Origin: Rhizaria sp. SCN 62-66
Lineage: Eukaryota; Rhizaria, unplaced
DNA: 64,000 nucleotides
Reading direction: 5' to 3'
Assembly: GCA_001724265.1 (NCBI GenBank)
Contig: MEDY01000081.1
Coordinates: 1-64,000, forward strand
Both the position numbers and the translations under genes were made by a program. This document shows, piece after piece, positions 48,801 to 62,486 of this stretch; positions within the stretch are counted from its first letter, which is position 1; every line of letters begins with the position of its first letter. Under the pieces are notes generated by a model. That model made no database searches and was not told where the DNA came from. It saw only the letters and a list, made by a program, of their open reading frames with translations.

Positions 48801-51800
48801 CTGGGCGTCAGCTCCGTGCGCCGCGTCGAGTTCGAGGACGACACCACGTCGCGCCCGCACCGCGAGCGCCGCATCGCGCTGCTGCCCTCACTTGAGTCCC
48901 AGCTCCCTCTCAGCAACGCCAGCGGCAACGCCAGCGCCGTGGCTAGGAATGTCACGGTGGGCCAGCGCACTGCGTGGGAGCTCGAGGCCGGAACGAATCT
49001 GCTCATGCACCTGTTCTTCCCCGAAGAGCTCTCCCTACAGTCGTCGCGCCGCACTGCTGCCAGCTTCGGCGGCAACTCGCATATTGGCGGCCGCATCTTT
49101 GGCCGCTCGCACCTCGCAGCCTCCGCCGCCGCCGCTGCTGCGCTGGGCGCCGGCAGCGAGGGTCGCGTCGCTCAGCCCATTAGTCGTCCCCGGCCGATCC
49201 TGGTGACCGACCGGCGCATGCCGGAAGGTCTGGCGTCCACCGCGGCCGGTCTCCCTCTCTCCGCGTCTGCTGCGGCGCTGCCCCCGGGTGCGACTGCGGC
49301 CCCCTCGAACGGGTGCGTGCGCGTGGGCGGCAGTGAGTGGTCACGCTGGTCACCGCTCTCGCTGCTCTTCTCCCCCACGCTGGCCGAGGCGAACCTCGCC
49401 AGCGCCATCGGCAACAATTTTGCGCAGGCGCGCATTGCCTCCGCCGCGGCCTCCGCAGCCTCCGCAGGCCCGCTCGGCGCCGCGGTGGCCGACAACGGGC
49501 CGTGGCTGCTCGAGGCCTCGCTGGCCCCGCTGTCGACGCTATGGTCGCGCGGCGTCGCCTCGGTGCTGCTGCAGCCGCCGAGCTTCGACGCCGCTGAGGG
49601 TGCTGACGCGGTCACCGCGGCGCTGTGCAGCGCGAGCAACCTGGCCCGTGCGCTCACGCTCGCTGCGGGCCTCCCGCCGGCGCCCAACACCGCCAACGTC
49701 GCTGCCGCTGCGGCTGAAATCGCCAAGGCGAACGCGAGCAGCGGTGTGGGTGCCGGTGGTAGCGCCGCAGGTGCTGCCGCAGAAAACAACCCCGGCGGCA
49801 GCCTGCTTGGCTCCCACCTCAGCAGTCTCCAGCGTGGCCTTGGATACGGTGACCCCACGGCCCCGCGCCCCGTGGCCGCGGTCAGTCCGGCGTCCATTCT
49901 GCTGGAGGAGTCCCTCGCTGCGGAGCCCGCGCCGCTGACCTTCACGCACTGGCACGAGTACAACGCAGTCTGCTCCTACGCCTTTGCGGCTGGAGCGCCG
50001 CTGCCGTCGCTGGCCGAGTTCATCGGTGCGAAGCTCAACGACGGCCGCGAGACGGCCGTGCTGGCGGCCTCGCTATTCGGCCCTCTGCCCAGCGCGGCCA
50101 GCGACGTGAGCGACGCTGTCGTGAGCGCGGTCGAGACGGACGCCTTCGTCGCGTCCGCGGGCGCAGGTATTCCGCTGGTACCCACGCTCTACCGCGGCCA
50201 CCTCGCCGGTATCGCGGCGGCGCCCATCGCGGCCACCGTTTTCCGCGCGCAGTCCCCCGCTTCCGCCTTCCCCGGCTCCCCGCTCGCCTGCGCCGCGCTC
50301 GACAAGCTCCTCTCTGATGCGACGGCCTTCGGAGCCGCGTCGCGCGTGATGCGCACAGGTTCCTGGCGCCTCGGCACCGCCACGCTGGCGCCGCTACACT
50401 TGCACCCGGCCACGGCCGTGTTGGTCGCAGCCGCCGTCTCGCGCCTGCCCGCCGACGCCAAGCTCGCGACCGCGCTCGCCACGGTCACTGCTCCTTCTGC
50501 GTCTACGGAGGCTGGCGCGACGGTGGCAGCGCGCCGCCGTGCCGCGTGCAGCTACCTGCTGCTCGCGACACCGCTGACGGGCACGCTCGCGCACCGCGCG
50601 CGTCTGCGCTGCCCCGACGCCGCCGCCGCGGCCTTCGCCGACGCGGGCCACGGCCGCACACACGCGCCGCCCGCGGCCTTCGTGCCCGCGGCGTGGCGCG
50701 GCGCGGACCCGCGGCCGTGGCTCACGGCGCCCGCGCGTGGCATGGGCCCCGCGCGGCGCGTGTCGACGGCCGTGGTGGTCGCCGGCAACACGGACGGCGT
50801 GCTACTGGCGCGGGCGATGATCGCCGCGCTGGAGCCGCGCGACGACGGTGTGTCGGTCGGAGTGGCTGCGATGCTGCTGCCACAGGTGGCGGCCAACAAT
50901 GTTGGAACTCCTGCCCCCGCTGCGGCTGCTGCTCCTGCTGCCGCTGCTCCTGCTGCGAACACCACCAATGCAATCACGAACAACTCAGACAACATCGCCG
51001 CTGCCAGCACTGGTACGAATGCTGCGAGCACGAGCTCGAACGCGAGTGCTCCTGCGAGTGCGGCTACTGCTCCCGCTTCTGCTGCTGCAGCTCCGGCTCT
51101 GGCCCCGGCTCCTGTGGCGGCGCCAGCTGCGGGCGAGCCTCACCGCGCGCCTCTGGTCTCGTTCGCCAACAGCGACGTCTGCGGCGCCACGCTCTTGCGG
51201 GTCCCCATGTCGATCATCTCGCTTCCTAACTCATACGTCGGCGAACTGCGCTGCGCTCGTCTCTGCAGCAACGAAGCCAACGCGCTCATCACCCCGGACA
51301 ATTACGAAATGTTCGGCAACGCCCTCGCCTCCTCAGTCCACAGCTACAGCGCGAGTCGCAGCGCGCGTGTGCCGGCCCCGACGTCGCACCGCCTCGTGGT
51401 CCCGCCCGTCCTCACCTCAGGCCCGGGCTCCACCAACGCGGCACTGTCACTGGGCCACTGGGTGCGCGTGCCGACCAACGGCGTGCACAAGCTGCTCGCC
51501 GACGCCACGGGCATGGCCACCCCCTCGGTGTCCGTGTCCGTGGGCATGATGCTGCTGCACACGGCGGTCCAGCGCAGGGCCGGCTTCGCCGAGACGGCGC
51601 TACCCACGGTCATCGCGCCCTGGGCCACGCGCACCGGCGAGCCCGTCGCCAGCGCCATCCCGCCGCAGGGCGCGGTCACCATGCCCACCGTGCTCGCGCA
51701 GCGCGCTGCCAACGGCAACGCCGGTGCGAACACGGGGACTGCTGATGTGAGCGCCTCGGTGGGCAGCTCGAGCGCTCCCTTTAACGTCGGCGCTATCGCA

Positions 51801-54800
51801 AGTCCGATTGCGAATGCCAAGGGTGAGAAGACTGTTGTTGCTGATGGCAGCAACGGCGTCCGCATCACGGTCGGTATGAGCACCCCGACGAACAGCAACA
51901 CGCCTATCAGTTCGCCCAGCGACTCTGGCAACTCTCGCATCCGGGGTAACAACAGCGAAGAGAGCAAGGATAATGGGGATAACAACGCCTCATCTGGAGT
52001 CCTGCTGCCCGCCGGCTGTCACCGTGCGAGCAGCCAACGTTACTACCAGGAGCTCTTCATCTCCGAGGAGGGCGACGTACCCCGCGGCACGCGACTCTAC
52101 CGCCGCTGTGAGCTTCTGCTGCCACGCGTGCGTCCCCGCGCCGCAGCGGTGCGCATGCTGCTCGGTGTCAGGCCGTTAGACCGCCTCGCCGCTGCCGGCT
52201 CCTTAGACAAGGAGTACTTGGAAGCTATTCCTGGCGCAGCAATCAAGCTCACCACTGCGCAAGCCGCTGACGTCGCTTCTGACATGAGCCTCAACAACGT
52301 CGTGGACGTCAACAGCAAGAGCAAGAGTCCTAGTAGTACGAGCAAGAGTAAGGGCAAGTCACCTCGCTCCAGCTCCAGCTCTAGTTCGAGTGCGAGCCTG
52401 AGCGCTAGCTCTTGCCCTAGTCTCACGTTCGTAGCTGGCGGCAAACCCGGCAGCGTGGAGAGCCGCGTCGGCCGCGTGGTGCCTTTGTACAGCGCGGCGT
52501 CCCTGGCGCAGCTCCTGGCCACGCTCGAGCGCGCGCCGATCGTGGTGCCCAGCTGGCGCCTCGCCGCACCCTCGATGCTCGCCGCGCTCGCCAGCGACGG
52601 CACGGCGACGGACAGTGGTAGCAGCAATGGCAGCAGCATTGTCGTGAGCGCGAGTGCGATGACTGGCGCCAGTGCCAGCGCGAGTGTAGTGAGTCAGAGA
52701 CGCGAACAGACCCTGGCCCACCCGTACCCGCTGCCGCTGCTGTGCGCTCCGGCCGTCGCCGCCCTCACCACCGCTACTGCGGCCGCCGCGAGCGCTAAGG
52801 AGGGCCGCGCTCTGCTGTGGTCCGCCATCCCCGCCTCGGCGAGCAGTGTCAGTGAGACCGAGAGTGCCGGTGCCGATGACAGCACTGCGCCCTCTGCGGG
52901 CTGTGGAGAGACCGTGAGCGTCGGCGCGCTTGTCGCCAACGCGATCGCGGTCGCCCACTCGTTCCTGTTGTCACCCGGCGCGACGCCCGGCGACGCTGTG
53001 TCGACGCTGCTGCCGTGGGACAACATCACTGCCGCGGCCACCGCGACCGCGAGTATCAGTCCCAACCCGGCACCGACTGTCATGAAGGACGGCAACAACG
53101 CGATTTCGAGCAACACCTCCGCGTCCACCCGACGCCTCAATCTCTTCGGTGGCGACAGCAACGGTGGTGACACCCCGAATACTCCGACCGCCACTGCGAA
53201 CAACGCGAGCTCGAGTCTCATCAGTGCCCGCGCCGGCACCGCGAGCATCGGCGACTGGTTTGTCGAGCCCCCTCTCGGCCCTCGTGGCCGCGGCGGGATG
53301 GCCGCCAGCACTGTCGTGGCCTCGGCCGGCGCGGCCGCCTCCGCCGCGGCCTCCGCCGCCTCCATGCCCAGTATGTTCGTCGGCCTCGCCCCCACTGCGC
53401 CGCCGCCGCTGCCGACGCCGCCGCCGCCCGCGTTCCGGTTTGCCATGCCTCTCTTCCTCGAGGCGGACTGGCTCGCGACAACGCTGCCCACGGTCACCGC
53501 CAACACCAACGACTACACCAGCAGCAGTGCCAACACTGTCTCGCTCTCTGGCGACGACGCCGTCGCCGCCGTGTCTGCGGCGCAGAGCGCGGCGCTGGCC
53601 CGCGAGCTCGAGCTGCGCGCCTTCGCGTCCGCCGCACTCACCCGCGGCCTCCGCGCTGGCGCCGCAGCGCTGATCGAGGGCACGCACTACCTGCTGGGCC
53701 ACCGGTCGCCGCTGCTGGGCGTGGGCCGCGAGACGTTCGGTGCCGACGGCAACGCCGCCAAGAGCACGGGCAACCGCATGTACTTGTCGTTCGCGCTGTG
53801 CAAGGTGCCGCCCAAGACCCCGGCGCTCACTCCTGCTCCCACGGCTGCCAACTCGGACAAGAAGGACGTTAGCACCAACGCCAACGCTAGCGGCGATAAA
53901 GATGCTGACTCTCAATCCGGCTCTAGCTCTAGCGAGAGTGACGATGAGCAAGAAGCGAGTGACAACAGTCACGACGGCGGTGATGACGACAGCGACGACA
54001 GCGCTGCTGTCGCGAAGCGTCCCTCGAAGCACCGTAAGCTTGCTCTCGGTTCCCGCTCTCCCGGCACCGTCTCCGCTCGCGCCAACAACAGCAACGCGAG
54101 CGCGGCTGCGGGTGCGAATGCCGTAAAGAGCCCGGTGGCGCGTCTTGCCGTCCGTGGCGCCGGCTCCGGTCCCGGCGCCGGCGCTGCCGCGGCCTCTGCC
54201 GCAGTGCAACGCGCCCTGCTGCGCGCAATCCGCGCGGCGAGCTCCGGTGCCACAGTCAAGAAGCAAGACTCCGATGCGAACACCACCGCGAACAAGAGTG
54301 GCTCAAAGTCCAAGTCTGCTGCCAAGTCAAAGTCCAAGGACAGTTCCGCTAAGACTAAGGCCAAGGCGAGCAAGACCACGTCTAGTGTCAGCAGTCGTGC
54401 AGGCATCAAGAAGACTAAGAAGTCAATCAAGACCTCTCCCACGGCGTCTAGCTCGACTGCTGCCCCTGCGGTGGCTGTGGCCGAGTCCGAGTCTGAGCCC
54501 GAGTCCGCTTGGCAGGCCGTGCGCTGGCTCGAGCGCCCGCGTCTCCCTGTGCACGCCTTCGGCGTCTTCTTCAGCGCGCTGCACTGGTACTTCACCGCGG
54601 ACTTCATTGCCCCACTCAACGCGTTCGATTTCCACACACACATGCACCGCTACAGTGCCGCGCCGCGGTACGACCTCGCAGACGGTGCCGCGGCTTCGGC
54701 GCTCTCTCTGCGCAACGCAGGTGGCGCTGGCGAGTCGGCGGCCTCGTCCACGGGCGCGATCGCCAGCGCGGACGCGTTGTCAACGGCCCTGCACGGCCAC

Positions 54801-57800
54801 ACGCACAGCAACTGCCCGTGTGGCGGCGCTGCGTTTGAGCGCTACGCTCGCACGCACGCCGTCGCGGTGCCGGACCGCTCTTTTGTGGCCCGTTTCCCGC
54901 ACGCCGCCACGTTCGCCGCGGCCGCGCGTCAGGACGCGGTGCAGAGCGCGCGCACCCGCTCGCTTCCATCGCTGCCGCCGCGCAACCTCTTTTCTCCGCC
55001 GCTCCCGTTCTGCACCGAAGCGCCGATCTCGAGCACCTCTGCGATGCTCTACAGTACCGACGACACCTCCCCGCTCGTCGACGACTGCTCGCTGCCGACG
55101 TTCCGCCTCTACAGCTACCTCACGCACGGCGTCGGCGACGGCATCAACGGCTCGCCCGTCTTCGCCACGGCCGCGGACCAGCGCAATCCGGCCGTGATGA
55201 ACGCGTTGGCCCGCATCGCCATGCCGCGCGAGAGCGCCGTCGTTTGGGGCGCCGGGCTGCGCTACTTCACCGAGCTGGAGACGTCGCTGGAGCCGTTCCT
55301 GCCCTTCATGGCCGGCGTCGACGCGCCGCCACCCGAGCGGCCCACGCTGGCGCAGTCCGAGTCGCACGCCGCGCGCCTCACCGCGCTGTTCCAGCCGGGC
55401 GCGCGCAGTGGCGACGTGTTCACGCTCGTCACTGCGGGCCCGCTCAACCGCAACGTCGCGCGCGGACTCGCCGACATGACGGCCGTGGTGCCCATCGCGC
55501 GCGAGCACACAGGGACCGTGGGGTTTCTGCCCCTGCGGATGGCGCGCGCATACGCTGCCGCCGCCGCCGGTGCCGGCTCGGTCTTCTCCTCCGCCGCCGC
55601 GGCCGCCACGGCGCGCCTGCTGCCGCCTGTGCTCAACTCGGCTGCTGACGCCGGCACGGAGACGCTGCGCATCGTTGCCACGTCGCTGCCCGCCGCCTCC
55701 GCGGGGCAACTGCAGGGCGCGGCCGCGCTGCGCCGCGTCGCCGACCCTTGGATGCGTGCGCACGATAGCGACTGGGGCCGCGCGATCGAGGATGCGGAGG
55801 CTGCTGAGGCGTTCTTCGCCGCCACCGCCGGCGCCGTCAGCGCGAGCAGCAGCCCCAGCTTTGGCGCCACTGCCACGCGCAGTCGCAGTGGCAGCGGGGC
55901 CACGCTTTCCCCGCCGATCGCGCCGCTCTCCGGACTGGCCGCGACTGCCGGCGGGCTCAACATGGGCGGCTTCGTGCTCACCGACGCCAACGGCGGCACG
56001 TCCCCGCTCATGTCCAGCGCGAGCAGCAGCGCCGGCGCCGGTGCCAGTGGCGCGGTCGGCGGGCTCTCCGCGTCGCCGTCGCTGGCGCAGCGCCGCCTGT
56101 TGTCGCTGACGCCCTCGCCCTCCGGCGCGACGCGACTCCTCGCGCAGTCGGCGCGCCAGATGGTCGTCTCCGCGGCCGACGCCGCCGGGAGCCGCAACGC
56201 GAGCCCGCTGATGCAGAACAACACGCTGCTGATGCGCACGCCGCTAGGCACCATCCAGGCCGTCTCGCTCCCGGCCCCGGGCAACAACGCGGGCGCGGGC
56301 GACGACGCCAGCGCCGGCAGCACGAGCACCGGCGGCAGCAGCGGGCACGCCGTGTCGCCGACGCTGGCCGGCACGAGCATGGGCGCCGGCGTCAGCGTCG
56401 GAGTCCCCGGCCCGCGCGGCGGCGTCATCTCGCTGTCGCCGATGGCCGGCTCGCAGCAGGGCACCGCGCCCTGGGCGCCGTTCGCGTTCGCCTTCCCCAG
56501 ACTGCCGCAGACGTCGCTGCAGTCCCAGGCCTCGGGCTCGGGCTCGGGCTCGCAGTCGTCGCAGTCGTCCCAGTTGTCGCAATCGCAAACTTCTCAGTCT
56601 CAGAGTCAGAGTCAGAGCCAGAGCCAGCAGGGCCAAGTGTCGTTGACCCACGTCACGAGCAGTGCCAGTAGCAGCCCTTCTGCTGCCAACAACAACCCCA
56701 ACGCTGCGACCGCCAGCACTGGCTCGATCGTTCTGGCTCCGCGCACCGCGAGCAGCCGCAGCGGCGGCCTGCTGCGGGACGTCATGTCGCGCCTCCGCGC
56801 CAGTCAAGCAGACATCGCCAACAACACCAACGTCAGTAACACAATCGCCGCCAGTAACACAATCGCCAGTCGCAGTGGCGCTGCCGGCTCTGGCGTTCTC
56901 ATCAGTGACAGCGACGAGGAAGAGGAGCCCGACGTCATGCTGCCTCTGCCCACGACCGCTAACTCGGGTGCACGCAACAGCAACGCTTCTGCCGGCAGTG
57001 GCCGCGGCCGCTTCCGCTCTGGCCTCGGCACTGCCCCTGGCTCTGCTCTCGCCGCCGCGGTCGCTGCCCTCACCGGCTCCGGCTCGACCGCCGGCTCCGC
57101 GGGCGCGAACTCCGGCGCGAGCGGTCGCGTGGGTGCGCAGCAGGCTCTGCCGTCGCTGTCTTTAAGCGACCTGTTCCCCCGTGCCTTTGTCAGCTCACTT
57201 CCCTCCGCATCCGCTGCATCTGCCTCCGCTGGCTCGGCAAGCTCCAGCTCTAGCTCTAACGCGGCTGCCAGCAGCAACAGCAGCAGCAGGCGTGGTGCCC
57301 GTCCCATGACCGACTCCAGCTCTGCTGACCGCAACGCAGCGGTGGACGGCGACCTGTACGACTACGACGAGGCCCACGGCGGCGGCGAGTTGTTCGGCGA
57401 AGACGAGGAGGGCGACTACGAGGGCGACTGGGGCGACGAGGGCGACGAAGGCGACTGGCTCCGCGAACTGCTCGCCGACGCCGCTGAGGGCGACGAGGGC
57501 GACTTCGACGAAGACGAGGATGAGGACGGCGAGATTGAGGAGGAAGAGGAAGAGGAGACGGATGGTGGCCGCCGCAGTCGCGGCTCCGGCTCAGCCTCGG
57601 CCTCTGGCTCTGCCTCTAGCTCTCGCTCGAGCTCGAGCTCGAGCTCTCGCGTACGCCACGCTGACGCGAGCAGCAGTCGCCACCGTCATCGCAGCAGTTC
57701 TAGCCGCAGTGGCAGCGGCAGCAGCAGTAGAGCTCCCCGCACTCCTGCGAGCAGCCGCCGCGGCCGTGGCCATGGCCACAACCACGGCCGCAGCCGCCGC

Positions 57801-60800
57801 CTGTCCACTGACTCGTTCGGCCCGGCCTTCGCCGACGACAGCGTCGACTCCGCGGGTCTCTCCGTGCTGCCGCTGAGCGTGCAGCGCGAGATCTTCGGCC
57901 TCTCGCCCTCGGCGCTCGCGCACAGCAGCGGCGGGCTCACCCCGCTGCCCTCCACCGCGGGCGCGGGCCCGCTCGCACTCACAGGCACGAGCAGCTCTGG
58001 CAGCTCGCGCAGCAGCACGCCTGCGACTTCGCTGTCGTCGCTGCTCGCCTCGCTGGGCGCCGCGTCCTCGCCCTCGGCCGCCGCCGCTGCCGGCACTGCC
58101 GCCAACAGCGAGGCGGCGACGCCGGCGATCCCCTCTGACCCGCTCTCCCTGCGCACCGACCTGACCTCACTCGTGCTGGCCATGCCGCCCGCGCAGCGCG
58201 TGGCCTTCCTGACTGCGCAGCCCGAGTCGGTGGTGGTGACGCTTCCGCCCGCGCTCATGGCCGAGGCCATCGTGCTGCGCTACGGCCCCCGCGCCGCGCG
58301 CCGCCGCGTCGCCAACGCGCCGTCCTTCAGCTCCATCTTTGACGCTGTTCCTGGCGACCCGCTCTCCATGAGCAGCGGCAGCCGTTCTACTAGCTCTAGC
58401 TCGAGCGCGAGCGCGGGTAACGTTGCCGGCGTGCCGTCGCTGCTGCCGATGAGTCCCAACAGCGGCAACAGCACGAGCACGACCAACACGCCCGGCGCCG
58501 CGACGCCCGGCAGCGTCGCCAGCTCAGGTCCGGGCCTGTCCCGCGCCTCCACCGGCTCCGGCGCCAACGCCGCGAACCCGCTTAGAGCGGGCGCGCGCGC
58601 CGGCCCCCGCCCCGCGCGGTCCGCGTTGTCGGGCATCATGTCGCGCCTCGGTTCCCTCACGCGCCGCCTCGTGCGCGCGCGCGAGGCCGAGGCAGCGGTC
58701 GCGCGCGGCGGGCTCATGTCCGCCGCGGCCTCCGCCTCCGCCGCCGCCGCTTCCGCCGCGGGCGGCGCCGGCGCGGGCGCGCGCTCGGGCCCCGGTCTGT
58801 TACACCCGCTGTATCTTGCGGCGCTGCTCCGCGCCGTGGGCTGCCGCAAGGTCGACTTCTCGACGCTCGCGCGCGTGGTCCGCCTGGCGTGCGCGTACGA
58901 GCCCGTGCGCGTGGCGCTGCTTGAGGCCGTGCGCGCGCTCGCCGACAGCGCAGTCCCCGCCGCGCTCGTCGCTGAGGTCGAGGCCGCGGCCATCACCACG
59001 ACCGTGGCCTCACTGCCCGCCGCCATGGCCACGGCGGCCGCGCCGCGCAAGCTGCTGTCGGCGCTGCTGTGCACAACGGCGATCCTCAGCCACCTCGTGC
59101 CCGGCGGCGCCACGGCCGGGCTCGCGCTCGGCGCGGACATCGGCGCCGGCTCCCACCCCGGCACCAGCGCGGCCTCCGCGGCCGTGAGCGGCAGCGCGGT
59201 GCCCGTGACGGTGAGCGTGCACCTGCCCGAGCTCGAGTCGGACCCGATCGCGCACTCGGTGGACCAGGCCGCGCACGTGTACCTCGACGCGCGCAGCACC
59301 TACGTCTACACCATGGGGCTGCCCGTTGCGCGCGGCGTGTCGGGCGGCGGCATGGCGACGCTCTCGCACTACGGTGTGTCGTACGTGCACTCGGTGCCCG
59401 CGATGCCGCTCTACCGCGTCCTCGCGCCCGGCGCCAAGGCGGGCAAGAAGCTTCGCCGCCGCGGCACTGTACGCGGCGCCGCTGTGTTCGCGCATGAGGA
59501 CACCGTGCCGCGCGTGGCCTCGCGCTTCGAGCGTCTGGCGCACTACACGCCCTACGTCGTGGCCAGGGCCACGCTCGCCAACGGTGTCGCGCCCGCGTCG
59601 CTGTACTTGGCCGAGATGAGGGCTGCCGTCGCAAACAGCAGCAACAACAGCGCGAACATTGCTGCCGCACAACAACAGTCGCAGAGTGCTTTCACTAAGC
59701 CTGCGGCTGCTTCTGCGACTAGCTCGACTGTGGCTGTTGTCCCCGCGGTTCCCGCGACTCTGGCGCACTCCCGCGGCGAGCGCGGCCCCATCGCGGTCAC
59801 CGCTGACCGCACCGTGGCCGCCGCGCTGCTGCTTGTGGACCGTCTCATTCAGGACTGCAAGCACCGCTTCTCGCCCTTCTTCATTGTGCCGCAGCCCGTG
59901 CCCGTGGTGCACCACGTCCCCGTCCCCATCTACAGCAACAGCAACGCGACCGCTGGCTCCGGCGCTGCGTCCAACAGCGGCGGTGTCGGCTGGTTTGTGT
60001 CGTCGTCGCACGTGGTGTGGCGCTCCCCGATTGTCTCCATCCTTGCACTCTGCACCTCCCCGGCCTTCCACAACGCGCTGGGCATCGAGGTCATCGGCCG
60101 CGTGGCGCAGACGATGCTGGTCGACTACGCGCAGTCGTGCCCCACGCCGCACTCGCGCAGGCACCTTGCGCAGATCGCGCTGCTGCAGCAGCTCGCCGCC
60201 GCTGACTCCGCCACCGCCACCGCCACCGCGAGTGACACTGCGAGTGCGGGTGCGAACGCTGGCGGTGACGCTACCGCCGGCATAGTTGGCTTCAACAGCT
60301 CGGAGCCGCTGCCGCCGCCCACGGTCGCGATTCCGACTCTGCCGACCGCGGTGATGACGCGCCTGGTGCAGGCGCTGCGCCACCCGGGCTGCCCGCCGCG
60401 CGCGGCCGCCGCTCTGGAGGAGCTCGTGTCGCTGCTGGCCTTCACGCCCTCGGCCAGCGTCGCGTTCATGCACAAGGTCATGGCGGCGGCTGCCACGGCG
60501 ACGGCCAACGCCGCCGCTGCGGCCGCCGCAGCTGCTGTGGCCCCGGCTGCTCCTGCCACTATGGGTGGCAAGGCGATGAGTGACAGCGACGCAAGCACCG
60601 TTGTTGTTCCTTCTAGAGCGACTATTGAGCTCATTGACGACTCTAACACAAGCGCAAGCAGTAGCGCAACCACTGCCACTGCAAGTGCTGCGTCTACCAG
60701 CACTAGCAGTAGCTCAATCGCGCCGATCGTGCCCCCGTCTGTGTTCAGCAACGTGTGGCAGTCGCTGTCACTGCAGTCGCTGTGCATCCCCGCGCCGCCG

Positions 60801-62453
60801 CTGCTGCGCCACTGCCCGCCCAACTCGCCCGCGCTGCTCGCCGTGGCCGCGGTCAACACCAACGGCGTCACTACGGGCGCCGCGGGCGCGGGCGGCGACA
60901 ACCGCACGTCGCTGCTGCGCGCCGCGGCGGGCGAGGTGTGCATGCTGAGCCGCATCATCGGCGTCGCGCTCGCCATCAACCTGCTCGACCTGGGTGTCAT
61001 GACCACGACGGCTACGAGCGGCGCCGGGCTTGCCGGTGGGCACGGCCTGCTGGTCCCGGCCTCACTCTCCGGCTCCGGGAGCAGCGGCAGTGGCAGCGGC
61101 AGCGGCAGCGATGCGGGGCTGGGCCTCGGCCTCGGTCTGGGCCTCATGTCCACGCTCGCCAGCCTCCTCAGCGCGTCCAGCGTCGGCACCAACAGCAACG
61201 CCAACAGCGGGCTGCTAGTGCCCGCGCCGCTGTCCGGTTCGGCCTCCTCGGCCCAGGCCGCCGTCGCGGCGGGCAGCGGGCTCCTGCTGCCAACGCCCAT
61301 GCCGTTGCGCAGCACCAGCCTCGCGCGCGCCATGTCCGCGCTCGCGCACGCGCACAGCCACGCTGCCGCGCAGAACCACGGCCACGGCCTCAGCCTCGGC
61401 GGCCCCGGCCAGTCCGCGGCCGCCGCGGTCGCTGTCGCCGCGGCGGCCTCCGCGTCGGGCGCGGCGGGCAGCGCGGCCGCGCTGGTGGAGCTGGGCGTGC
61501 CGCTGTCGGTCGTCACGGCCGCCAACACGGGCCTGCTGCAGCTGCGCGCGAACCAGCTCTCGCTACTGCGCCTCGTCACCTTCCTCCGCGGCGTCGGCGT
61601 CATCGGCATTGCCATCGCGCCCGCGCACGGCAGCGCTAGCAACAACGGCAGCGTGACCGTGAACAGCGTCCGCGGCAGTGTGGACCAAGGACTGGGCTCG
61701 CCTCAGCTAGCACTCGCCTCCGCGTCTGTGTCCGCCTCCAACTCCCCGTCGCTGGCGCTGGCGCTCACCGTGCCCCTGTCCTTCCCCTCGAGCAACGCCA
61801 GCAACGCCGCTGGCAGCACTGCCCAGGCCTTCGCCAGCCCGCCCGGGTCCGGGGTGCTCACCTCGGCCGCGGGCGCGCTCACGCTGACCTACGCCGAGCT
61901 GCTCCAGCGCGACCAGCTGCTGCTGCGCACGCTGGGGCTCTCGCGCTCGCTCGACTCGCTCTTCGCGACGCTGGACCTCTACCTCGCCGCGCTGCAGCCC
62001 GCCGTGGCGGCCGTGCTGCGCGAGGGCAAGAGCAGGGCCATCAAGGCCAAGGCCGCCGCGGAGGCCGCCGCCGCTGCCGCCGCCGCGGCTGCTGAAGCCG
62101 CCGCGAATGCTGCAACCGCGATGACCGACGGCGACACGGACGCCGTTGCGGCCGCGCCCGTCGCCGGCGCCCCCAGTGCCGGCGACAGCGGCGCGTCTGC
62201 GGGCGGCGTCGGCGCGATCGCGGGGATGTCCATCGCCGTCATCGAAGAGGGCGACGAGGAGGAGGAAGAGGAGGAAGAGGAGGAGGACCGCGTGGTGCTC
62301 GGCGGTAACGGCAGAGACGGCGCCCGCGCCGGCCTGCCCGCCTTCGCCGGCGCGACCGCGTCCGCGTCATCGTCATCCTCGCTTGCTCACCCGCTGTCCT
62401 CAACGTCCTACCACACACCCGCCTCGCGCCGCTCGCGCTCCGCACTCAACCGC

Positions 62454-62486
<33 letters not shown>

